The notes under the pieces: model-generated
The model's database searches: none
What the model was told of the DNA's origin: nothing
The model's input: only the letters and a program-made list of their open reading frames with translations
Shown here: in pieces, positions 51,961 to 59,913 of the stretch
Numbering within the stretch: the stretch's first letter is position 1
Layout: each line of letters starts with the position of its first letter
NCBI RefSeq assembly: GCF_018403245.1
Contig: NZ_BOSH01000006.1
Coordinates: 310,001-374,000 of the forward strand
Direction: 5' to 3'
Length of the DNA stretch: 64,000 bases
Source of the DNA: Paenibacillus sp. J2TS4
Lineage (GTDB): Bacteria > Bacillota > Bacilli > Paenibacillales > NBRC-103111
Made by a program: the position numbers and the translations under genes

Positions 51961-53744
51961 CCTCGTCCTCCCGCTTGCTCGACAACCGTTCCATTCATGC
52001 CGTTCAATACGGAGATCATCGGAGCGATTTCCTTCTCTACTTCCTCACGGATCGTACTGATGGATTGGCCCCATTCGTCAATCTTGCTGCGGAATTCGTT
52101 ATCGTCCTTCGATTCAAGCGCCAGCTTCATCAAATCGCTTTCGAGCGAGTTTTTTTTGTCCATTCTTTCCAGAATGACGTCCAGCTCGCCGATGACGAGC
52201 TCGAACATATTGATTTTCTCATGAAGTAGAGAAAGAATATGCTCCTCAATCGTTCCCTTTGTCGACAGATTAAAAATGCGAACATCTTTGGATTGGCCGA
52301 GCCGATGAACTCTGCCTATTCTTTGCTCTACGCGCATCGGGTTCCAAGGGAGGTCGAAGTTGATGATATGGTTGCAGAACTGCAGGTTAATTCCTTCGCC
52401 GCCCGCTTCCGTGGCGACCAGCACCTGGGCCCGGTTGCGAAACAGGTCCATCATCCAGTCCTTCTTCCCGCGATTCATTCCTCCCCGGTAGGGGACCGCA
52501 GAAATGCCGTGATCCTTCAAAAATTTCAATAAATACTCCTGGGAAGCCCGATATTCGGTGAAAATAATCGCCTTGTCCCCGATTTCCTGCAAAATTTCAA
52601 TCGCTTTTTCCGCTTTGGTATTCGCTTGAATTCCACGAATCGTCTCGACCAGCTCCCATATTTTGGCCCGATCGGGAGAATCCTCGGCCGTTTTCTTAAA
52701 TAAATTGACCAGAGAGACAAATACGGCATCCCGGCTGCTGCATACTTCCCGTTGAAGTGTCACGAGGGACAAGATTCCGCTCAGATTGCCTCCCGCTTCG
52801 TAATATCTTCCTTTGACGAAATCGGTAACGCCTTCATAGAGCTTCTGCTCTTCCGGCGATAATGTCAGCAGAATATTATTAACCTGGCGCTTAGTAAATG
52901 AGATGCCTCCATCGCTCCGCCGGTTACGGATCATAATTTTGGACAACTCCTCCTGAAGCTGATCCTCGTTCTTGGGCACTCGCTTGTCTACGACAAAATT
53001 GCTCTGGAAGCTTCCCTGGCCCCCTAGATGTCCCGGCTTTAACAGAGTTATTAAATTGTACAGCTCGCTCATATCATTCTGGATCGGTGTGGCGGTGAGC
53101 AGCAGGCAGTACTTTTTGCGCAGCTCGTTGACGAATTGGTAGTTGGTCGTTTTTTTATTTTTCAGCTTATGCGCTTCATCGACGATAAGCATGTCATACT
53201 CCTGCTGCATGACAATGCTGCGGTGGGGGTCCCGCTTGGCGGTATCCATCGAGGCGACAATAATATCGCAGGAGGTCCACATATATTCTTTCTTTTGTGC
53301 GGCGGCGGGAATACCGAATTTTTGATTCAATTCCCGAACCCATTGGAGCACCAATGAAGCGGGTACCAGAATAAGCGCTTTGCGGACGAGTCCCCGCACC
53401 ATATATTCCTTCAAAATTAGCCCGGCCTCGATCGTCTTGCCGAGACCGACTTCATCCGCCAGAATGGCTCGCCCTCTCATTTCATAGAGCACTTTCTTGG
53501 CGGTGTCGATCTGATGCGGCATCGGGACGAGCTGTGTCGTATGAGCGAGGCATTGCAGCTCGTCAAAGTTTCCGATAAGCGCTGATTTTTCCGCTTCAAC
53601 CGCCAATTGATACATCGTCCAACTGTCCCAGGGACCGTTTTTGTCCATGCGGGCTTGCCAATCTTCCAGCCAGCTCCGGTCAAAATGAATCTGCAATCCG
53701 TCATGGACCGTGCGAATGAGCTCCGGACTTTCTAGTTTATTCAT
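51957..53744 (-). CDS. yqhH: SNF2-family DNA/RNA helicase YqhH
   Basis: A 595-residue SNF2 ATPase. Motif I is ILADEVGLGKTIEA, motif II DEAH in LIVDEAHKLK, motif III LLLTATPIQN, motif V AGGEGINLQ and motif VI QRIGRVHRLGQ. It should translocate on nucleic acid; a specific target is unknown. The start at 53744 follows GGGGAGGGAAACT; 22 extra in-frame codons upstream have none. In B. subtilis the glycine-cleavage genes lie between yqhH and lipM, but here lipM is directly divergent. Confidence 0.88.
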   Translation of the reverse strand: MNKLESPELIRTVHDGLQIHFDRSWLEDWQARMDKNGPWDSWTMYQLAVEAEKSALIGNFDELQCLAHTTQLVPMPHQIDTAKKVLYEMRGRAILADEVGLGKTIEAGLILKEYMVRGLVRKALILVPASLVLQWVRELNQKFGIPAAAQKKEYMWTSCDIIVASMDTAKRDPHRSIVMQQEYDMLIVDEAHKLKNKKTTNYQFVNELRKKYCLLLTATPIQNDMSELYNLITLLKPGHLGGQGSFQSNFVVDKRVPKNEDQLQEELSKIMIRNRRSDGGISFTKRQVNNILLTLSPEEQKLYEGVTDFVKGRYYEAGGNLSGILSLVTLQREVCSSRDAVFVSLVNLFKKTAEDSPDRAKIWELVETIRGIQANTKAEKAIEILQEIGDKAIIFTEYRASQEYLLKFLKDHGISAVPYRGGMNRGKKDWMMDLFRNRAQVLVATEAGGEGINLQFCNHIINFDLPWNPMRVEQRIGRVHRLGQSKDVRIFNLSTKGTIEEHILSLLHEKINMFELVIGELDVILERMDKKNSLESDLMKLALESKDDNEFRSKIDEWGQSISTIREEVEKEIAPMISVLNGMNGTVVEQAGGRG

Positions 53745-53922
53745 AGTTTCCCTCCCCGTCCAAAGGCAAGTATTCTTGTGCTTAGTATGATCCAAACGGT
53801 CCGTTTTCATAACCGGGGTTATGGGTAAAAACCCAGTAGTTGGAGGGTGGAAAAGGCAGGCTGTTTTCGATATGATGAAAGAATCGGCAAATATAGCACT
53901 GAATGAAAGAGGCCAGATAATA

Positions 53923-54765
53923 ATGAATCAATGGAGATGGATCCGTTCCGGAGTGGGAGATCCTGCCGTCAATATGGCAGTGGACGAAGCGATTCTGATT
54001 GCGCACAGCGAGGGCAAGACCGCTCCGACGGTGCGTTTTTATGGTTGGAATCCGCCATCGCTTAGCATCGGCTATTTTCAGAAGGCGACCCATGAGGTGG
54101 ATTTGGAGGAAGTGAGGCGGCAAGGAATCGGCTTCGTTCGCCGGGCGACCGGGGGACGGGCGGTGCTGCATGACAAAGAACTGACCTACAGCATGATCGT
54201 GGCGGAGGATTACCCCGGCTTGCCCAAAAGAGTGACGGAAGCCTATCGGGTGCTCAGTCAAGGCTTGCTTAACGGATTTCTCAACCTCGGCCTGGACGCC
54301 GAAATGGTGACGCTGGCATCCGAGGAAGAAAAAGCGAAATATGAGTCGATAGGCTCAGCCGCTTGCTTCGATTCTCCTTCCTGGTACGAGCTGGTCGTCG
54401 AAGGCCGCAAGGTGGCCGGCAGCGCGCAGGTTCGCCAGAGGGAGGTCGTCCTGCAGCATGGATCGATTCTGCTGGATATGGACGCCAAGCAACTGTTCTC
54501 CTTGCTCAAGTTCCGTAACGATTCCGTTAAGGAAAGATTAGAGCGGAGCTTCTCGTCCAAGGCGGTCGCCATTAATCAGCTTCGACAGGAACGGGGCTTG
54601 ACCCCGGTCAAGCTGGAGGAGGTGGAGCAGGCGTTTGCACGCGGCATCGCCGAAGGGATGAACATTCATCTGGAGGAGGATGAATTGAGCCCCTATGAGC
54701 TTGAACTGGCGGAGCAACTGGTCAGGGACAAATATGGGTCGGATGACTGGAACTTCCGTCGTTAA
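53923..54765 (+). CDS. lipM: Octanoyltransferase LipM
   Basis: A 280-residue BPL/LplA-fold protein closely matching B. subtilis LipM (YqhM): NMAVDEAIL, RFYGWNPPSLSIGYFQ, FVRRATGGRAVLHD, LTYSMIV, the acyl-accepting cysteine in SAACFDSPSWYELV and GRKVAGSAQ. It transfers octanoyl groups from acyl-carrier protein to GcvH, the first step of lipoate assembly. The start has AGAGG about 10 nt upstream. It is divergent from yqhH. Confidence 0.88.
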   Translation: MNQWRWIRSGVGDPAVNMAVDEAILIAHSEGKTAPTVRFYGWNPPSLSIGYFQKATHEVDLEEVRRQGIGFVRRATGGRAVLHDKELTYSMIVAEDYPGLPKRVTEAYRVLSQGLLNGFLNLGLDAEMVTLASEEEKAKYESIGSAACFDSPSWYELVVEGRKVAGSAQVRQREVVLQHGSILLDMDAKQLFSLLKFRNDSVKERLERSFSSKAVAINQLRQERGLTPVKLEEVEQAFARGIAEGMNIHLEEDELSPYELELAEQLVRDKYGSDDWNFRR

Positions 54766-54900
54766 GCCGGATTGTCAAGGCCTATTTTTCGAGTGAGTGA
54801 CAGGTGTCCTCAATAAAAAAATGAGATTAATAGAGTAAATAAAAGAAAACATCATTTTCGGACAGGATAATTGATTTTTTTGGTTGTTTGGTTACTAGTA

Positions 54901-54949
54901 GTACTATATATAGTGTTGTATAATGGATATCGCACACAATATGTTGTAA
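54901..54949 (+). promoter_or_regulatory. NrdR boxes flanking the nrdJ -10 region
   Basis: Box 1 (54901-54916) contains ACTATATATAGTGT; box 2 (54934-54949) reads ACACAATATGTTGT. The starts are 33 bp apart, with TATAAT (54919-54924) between. Tandem boxes about three helical turns apart over the promoter are the known NrdR repressor arrangement. A GAGGCGGT/ACCGCCTC hairpin (55027-55062) lies in the leader. Confidence 0.75.
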
Positions 54950-55156
54950 TGATATACATATAGACAGGGTGCGTGAATGGCCCGAACTATCGTCTTAATT
55001 CATCATATATGGACATTGGGGGCTGTGAGGCGGTGATTGGATTGCTCATACCGGACCGCCTCAGGGTCTCCATTTTTCTGCCCTCCGCCAGGCGGTGGCA
55101 TGGCACAGAACGGGACGATGACGACTGGGCTTCATTATTTATAGGAGGTCATGCAT

Positions 55157-57745
55157 ATGGAAACTACGCAGACAAATCGGCTGGAAGGATTAAGCGAAAA
55201 AATATTTCTGGACCGCTACGCAAAGAAGGATGCCGATACGAACCATGCGAAAGTAGGGGATGTCGTTCTTGTGCTGACGAAGGACGATCCTAAATTTCCG
55301 GCTAAAGAAGTGGGGGAAATTATTCGCCGGGAAGGCCGCAACGTTTCCGTAAAGCTGCGCAGAGGAGAAGTGGTCGAATCTACGATCGAGAAGCTGACTC
55401 TGACCAAGGAAAGCACGCCCGACCAGATGTGGGATCGACTGGCGGGGGCTATGGCATCCGTCGAGCCTACACCGGAGAAGCAACGTGAATGGAAGGAAAA
55501 ATATAAATATATTCTGGACGACTGGAAGCTCGTTCCAGGCGGACGCATTGCGGCTGGAGCCGATGCGAGCGATGAATTAACGCTGTTTAACTGTTATGTT
55601 ATTCCGTCTCCGCACGATAGCCGCGGCGGAATTATGAGTACTCTGTCCGAGATGACAGAAATTATGTCCCGCGGTGGAGGGGTAGGCATCAACCTGTCCT
55701 CCTTACGCCCTCGCAGAGCTATTGTGAAGGGGGTTAACGGCTCTTCCAGCGGTGCCGTATCCTGGGGTGGTTTGTTCAGTTATACGACAGGGCTGATCGA
55801 GCAAGGAGGAAGCCGGCGCGGTGCTCTGATGCTGATGATTAACGACTGGCATCCGGATCTGCTCGACTTCATTACGGTCAAGCAAACGATGGGGCAGATT
55901 ACGAACGCTAACCTGTCCGTTTGCGTCAGTAATGATTTCATGAAAGCTGTGAAAGAGGATTTGGAATGGCCTCTCGTCTTCCCGGACACGACCGACCCGG
56001 AATATAACGATGTATGGGACGGAGATTTGAAGAAATGGAAGGAAGCGGGCAAAGCGGTTAAAGAATACCGCACCGTTCGCGCCAGAGAGGTATGGCATAC
56101 CATTATCGAATCGGCCTGGAAATCGGCTGAGCCCGGTGTCGTCTTCATCGAATATTATAATGAAATGTCCAACAGTTGGTACTTCAACCCGATTATCTGC
56201 ACTAATCCATGTGGAGAGCAGGGGCTTCCAGCTTGGGGAGTCTGTAATCTGTCCGCGATCAACTTGTCCAAGTTTTATGACGAGCAGAATGATGATGTCG
56301 CTTGGGATGAACTGGGCAAGGTGGTTCGCTACTCCACCCGTTTTCTCGATAACGTCATTGACAAAACTCCCTATCACTTCCCGGAGAATGAGATCAATCA
56401 AAAAGGCGAACGCCGCGTAGGGCTGGGCTCTATGGGTTTGGCCGAGCTGATGATCAAGCTGAAGATTCGCTACGGCAGTCCGGAGTCCATGGAGTTTCTT
56501 GACAAGCTGTACGGATTTATGGCGAAGGAAGCTTATCTCGCCTCTGCCGATATTGCTGAGGAAAAAGGGGCTTTCCCGAAATTCGAGGCAGATAAATTCC
56601 TGCAAAGCGGATTTATGAAAAATATGGTCGAGGTTTATCCCGAAGTGGGAGAAGAGATCAAGAAAAAAGGCATTCGCAACGTTACGATTATTACGCAGGC
56701 GCCTACGGGAAGCACGGGAACCATGGTGGGGACCTCCACGGGGATTGAGCCGTATTTCGCCTTTGAATACTTCCGGCAAAGCCGTCTTGGGTATGACAAG
56801 CAGTATGTGCCCATCGCCCAAGAGTGGAAAGACAGCCATCCGAACGAAGAGCTTCCGGATTATTTCGTCACCGCGATGAGCCTCTCGGCGGAGGATCATA
56901 TTCGCGTACAGGCTGCCATTCAGCGCTGGGTCGACAGCTCGATATCGAAGACCGCCAACTGCCCGGCCGATTTCACTGTCGAAGATACGAAGCAATTGTA
57001 TGAGCTTGCGTTCGACCTTGGCTGCAAAGGCGTAACGATTTATCGTGACGGAAGCCGGGATGTTCAGGTTCTATCCACCGAAAATAAGGAGGATAAATCG
57101 GAGGCCTCCCCCGTTGCGATCGAATCGGCTGCCGACTCTGCTGAGAATGAAGCGGCGGCACTGACGAATCTGTCTCAAGCTCTGCCGGTTAACGCCAGTG
57201 CTGAGGAAGAGAAGGTGTTCGACAAGCAGTACAAGAGCCGTCCGCAAGTCCTGCGCGGGGCGACCTATAAAATCAACACCCCCTTCGGGATGGCCTATAT
57301 TACGATTAACGATTTGAACGGAATTCCAAGTGAAATTTTCCTGAATGTGGGCAAAGCCGGTTCTGACGTCTTCGCTATGTCCGAAGCGCTTGGACGCGTC
57401 TGCTCGTTGTTCCTTCGCTACGGGGATCATGGCAACAAAGTTAATTTGCTCATCAAGCATCTCAAAGGAATTGGCGGTTCGGGAGCGATTGGCTTCGGGG
57501 TGAACCGGGTCGAATCAATCGCCGATGCGGTCGCCAAAGCTTTGGAAACTCACATCGGATCAGAAGCCGAGCATGAAATGGCGGCTTCGAGGGAGAGCAG
57601 CGAAGCACCGGTCACCGCGTCACTGGAAATGCCTATGCCCGGTGTCAGCCCGAAGGACATTTGCCCGTCCTGCGGCTCGGTCGCTCTGCTGAACGTCGAG
57701 GGCTGCAAAACCTGCTCCAACTGCGGATACAGCAAGTGCAGCTGA
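55157..57745 (+). CDS. nrdJ: B12-dependent (class II) ribonucleotide reductase
   Basis: An 862-residue reductase. Active-site cysteines are in LFNCYVIP and NPCGEQ; GSRRGALMLMIN, APTGSTGTMVGTSTG and CKGVTIYRDGSRD follow, and a cysteine-rich tail (CPSCGS, CKTCSNCGYSKC) provides the redox-active or zinc cysteines. It reduces ribonucleotides with adenosylcobalamin and needs no oxygen. About 60 N-terminal residues (HAKVGDVVLVLTKDD) form an extra domain before the core. ATG 55157 lies eight bases after TAGGAGG; ATG 55151 is too close. The promoter carries NrdR boxes. It depends on corrinoid supply, to which CbiZ contributes. Confidence 0.92.
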   Translation: METTQTNRLEGLSEKIFLDRYAKKDADTNHAKVGDVVLVLTKDDPKFPAKEVGEIIRREGRNVSVKLRRGEVVESTIEKLTLTKESTPDQMWDRLAGAMASVEPTPEKQREWKEKYKYILDDWKLVPGGRIAAGADASDELTLFNCYVIPSPHDSRGGIMSTLSEMTEIMSRGGGVGINLSSLRPRRAIVKGVNGSSSGAVSWGGLFSYTTGLIEQGGSRRGALMLMINDWHPDLLDFITVKQTMGQITNANLSVCVSNDFMKAVKEDLEWPLVFPDTTDPEYNDVWDGDLKKWKEAGKAVKEYRTVRAREVWHTIIESAWKSAEPGVVFIEYYNEMSNSWYFNPIICTNPCGEQGLPAWGVCNLSAINLSKFYDEQNDDVAWDELGKVVRYSTRFLDNVIDKTPYHFPENEINQKGERRVGLGSMGLAELMIKLKIRYGSPESMEFLDKLYGFMAKEAYLASADIAEEKGAFPKFEADKFLQSGFMKNMVEVYPEVGEEIKKKGIRNVTIITQAPTGSTGTMVGTSTGIEPYFAFEYFRQSRLGYDKQYVPIAQEWKDSHPNEELPDYFVTAMSLSAEDHIRVQAAIQRWVDSSISKTANCPADFTVEDTKQLYELAFDLGCKGVTIYRDGSRDVQVLSTENKEDKSEASPVAIESAADSAENEAAALTNLSQALPVNASAEEEKVFDKQYKSRPQVLRGATYKINTPFGMAYITINDLNGIPSEIFLNVGKAGSDVFAMSEALGRVCSLFLRYGDHGNKVNLLIKHLKGIGGSGAIGFGVNRVESIADAVAKALETHIGSEAEHEMAASRESSEAPVTASLEMPMPGVSPKDICPSCGSVALLNVEGCKTCSNCGYSKCS

Positions 57746-57860
57746 TCTTGTGAACTTAAGGCTATTCCATGTGTGTTATTATAATTGGAGAGAATACTTT
57801 CAAAGCTATAGAGATGGATTTTCATTAATTTTGCAGAAATGTTAAATATGCATTTTGGTG

Positions 57861-57934
57861 TATAATGTAAAAAGCGTGCAGAAATTTGGGTAGGCCATTT
57901 TCCAAAAGGAATACCCATTCTGCATGCTTTTTTC
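57861..57934 (+). ncRNA. Candidate small structured RNA
   Basis: A TATAAT box (57861-57866) is followed after 4 nt by AAAGCGTGCAGAA (57871-57883), which pairs with TTCTGCATGCTTT (57918-57930, one G-U pair). An inner GGGTA/TACCC pairing and a terminal T-run complete it. The predicted transcript of about 62 nt would be almost one hairpin ending as a terminator. There is no good -35 box. It could be only a terminator of an unknown transcript. The rest of the 57746-58323 spacer shows nothing that I can support. Confidence 0.4.
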
Positions 57935-58323
57935 TTTGCTTTGAGGATATGAAGAAATAACGAAGAGGAAATGGATATTCCTCATCCAGGTCAAGCTTAG
58001 GCCAATTTCAATCAACTTCTCAGAGTTTATGAACACTCTTTTGAATCGGATTGTTGTTGCCATTCAAAAAAGAGCGATTTGTAATCAATGTAATTCATTT
58101 ATATGCAAATATTAGTTAACAGATCAAGCGCACGAACGGAATAAGAAGTGCGCCTGTCTTGCGTATAAGGGCCAGATTTTTTAAGAATCAAAGGAACAGG
58201 ATATTGCAAAAAACAGGCGTTGGATCCGTCCATCGCTTATATGTCATTTCCGCACACCTTGCTCAACAAACGGGTTAATATGTCGGGAATCCCACCAAAA
58301 CGATAATGAAGTGGTAAACTGTT

Positions 58324-58885
58324 TTGGAAGAATTAATATGTTCTGAAGGGGATATCCGAATGGACAATTACTATTGGATCGTCTGGAAAATTACATCCCC
58401 TGTTCGAATCATCGATTTTGGTTGCGGTTACGGATATTTGGGTACTAACAGTTCCATTATAGATGAATTGATATTGTACTATCGTGGGGAAAACTATGTG
58501 TATCCGCCGAAGGGCGCTTATATCTCCGGCTATTTTGCCCATTGACTTTGTTACCGTAGACGAAGGTACTCGTCAACGGCTTATTGCCTATTTATACCCG
58601 ATCCCCTCCTCTAACTCTGCCGCCTATGGCTCAGTTGTTTTTTTTCTGAAGGAACAGGTATTACCGGAAAAAATTGATTTTGTGACGATTCGCCACCACA
58701 TTGAAAGTATGCTTGAGGACAGTGAGCAATTACGCGAAAAAATGAATGTGCAGCAACCTCTGGTCAGGGATCAATGCTTAACGCAACTATTAAAAGGCAC
58801 TGTGAAGGATCAGCAGGAAATGGGCACCTTGCGCCATGTTGGTTGCTATCGCTTTGAACTATTTGGAGCAATTGGTACGACATAG
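58324..58885 (+). pseudogene. Composite of methyltransferase and membrane-AraC gene fragments
   Basis: Two short frames overlap. The first (58324-58545) begins with a SAM-methyltransferase motif (VRIIDFGCGYGYLGT), then switches to IIDELILYYRGENYVYPPKG, which reads like the external sensor part of a membrane AraC/YesN-type regulator. The second (58484-58885), in another frame, continues that theme (FVTVDEGTRQRLIAYLYPIP, YGSVVFFLKEQ, LVRDQCLTQLLKG) and stops without a DNA-binding domain. I interpret it as decayed genes joined by deletion, with a frameshift. Confidence 0.55.
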
Positions 58886-58936
58886 ATGAAAATAGACCAG
58901 GCGAGCTACTCTCCTTGATGAGTAGAATCACTTGGT

Positions 58937-59254
58937 CTATTTTTCAAGCTCAATAGTCATGGATTTAAAATCCGCTTTGCATTTTGCTCTCATCATAAAA
59001 TCAATGCCAACAATTCCATCAAAGCCATAAGGATCCTGAATCGAGCCAAGCTGAATTGGGAAATCAGTTAATGCAACATGTTCAATACAAAGGTCAGGAA
59101 TCTGCTGCTCATAGCATATTTCGCTTGTTCCTCCTACTCCGTACATTCGCTTAGCTCGTTCATTTACAAAATCAATATGAATACCTATTGCAGCTAATGC
59201 ATCGGTATCAAAAACTGTTGTCGCACAGCCTGTATCGAATAGAACATTGTGCAA
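58937..59254 (-). CDS. Retropepsin-like aspartic protease family protein, N-terminus short
   Basis: A 105-residue protein with the DTG-type motif in LFDTGCATTVFDTDAL, then YGVGGTSEI and GIVGIDFM. It resembles small clan AA aspartic-protease-like proteins of Firmicutes. Usual relatives have about 20 more N-terminal residues forming the first hairpin. Here only a TTG start is available, and a stop lies just upstream in frame, so the gene may be 5'-truncated. Its usual partner gene lies directly upstream. Activity is unproven. Confidence 0.6.
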   Translation of the reverse strand: MHNVLFDTGCATTVFDTDALAAIGIHIDFVNERAKRMYGVGGTSEICYEQQIPDLCIEHVALTDFPIQLGSIQDPYGFDGIVGIDFMMRAKCKADFKSMTIELEK

Positions 59255-59321
59255 AGTAATAGATTGTTCATTTTAATTAAGATCAAAGAAACAATGGGTA
59301 AGCCGTGCTGTAGTTTTAATT

Positions 59322-59591
59322 TCATGTTCGCTGCCGAACACCAGAGAAAAACTCTTCTACCACCTCAACATCATTTCTGCTCGTATGGAATACATATAAC
59401 TCACGTGTCGGATGGAGCTTGTGCAGCTCTTTATAGCCGCTCCAAGCTTCTTGCGGATTATCGTAGTCTTGAATAACCGCCATATCCTCTAATTGACGTA
59501 TACGGTTGCTGGAGCTTGCCTTGATTGCTTCCACCAGAACAAATCGACCTGGATGTAGTTCGGTGATCTCCTCCCATTTCATCGGCTTCAC
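59322..59591 (-). CDS. Hypothetical partner of the retropepsin-like protein
   Basis: An 89-residue protein: KWEEITELHPGRFVLVEAIK, DMAVIQDYDNPQEAWSGYKE and RELYVFHTSRNDVEVVEEFF. I recall such proteins being commonly encoded just upstream of small retropepsin-like genes in Firmicutes, as here. Function unknown. AGCGAGGTGAAGCCG precedes the start. Confidence 0.65.
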   Translation of the reverse strand: MKPMKWEEITELHPGRFVLVEAIKASSSNRIRQLEDMAVIQDYDNPQEAWSGYKELHKLHPTRELYVFHTSRNDVEVVEEFFSGVRQRT

Positions 59592-59913
59592 CTCGCTTGG
59601 TTTATTCTGTTTTTATTATACCATAGCTGCTCAAGGATGATGGAAGCGAGCCTGAGGATTGTCATTATATGGTACAATATATCACGAATGATAAAGGACT
59701 CAATCTAATAATCAGTGCATGACAGAAACGGAGGGAAAGAGGGAGACTGGTCAACGCTTTCTTCCAGAAAGCGCACTCCGGGAGCATTGGCTCAGCGATC
59801 GGAAGTCCCCTCATTTCCCGCAGTGGCTACCTCCGCTTACATCTAGCACTTATTTCTGCTTTGAGCCTGATAAAGTATAATAAAAATTCTGTGGGCCATT
59901 GGAGGAAAACAAA
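59592..59913. other. 322-bp spacer upstream of the AraC regulator
   Basis: AT-rich near 59650-59710 with several TATAAT-like words, and inverted AAAGCG/CGCTTT-type elements near 59755-59775. No confident promoter, RNA or gene is visible. Confidence 0.3.

Noticed and set aside
54973..55293. Short gene before nrdJ
   Set aside because: It overlaps the nrdJ leader hairpin and start, lacks a ribosome site and has no protein-like features.
55703..56995. A 430-codon open frame antisense to nrdJ
   Set aside because: The sense strand is a clear class II reductase with all its motifs; the antisense frame has no domain and arises from codon bias.
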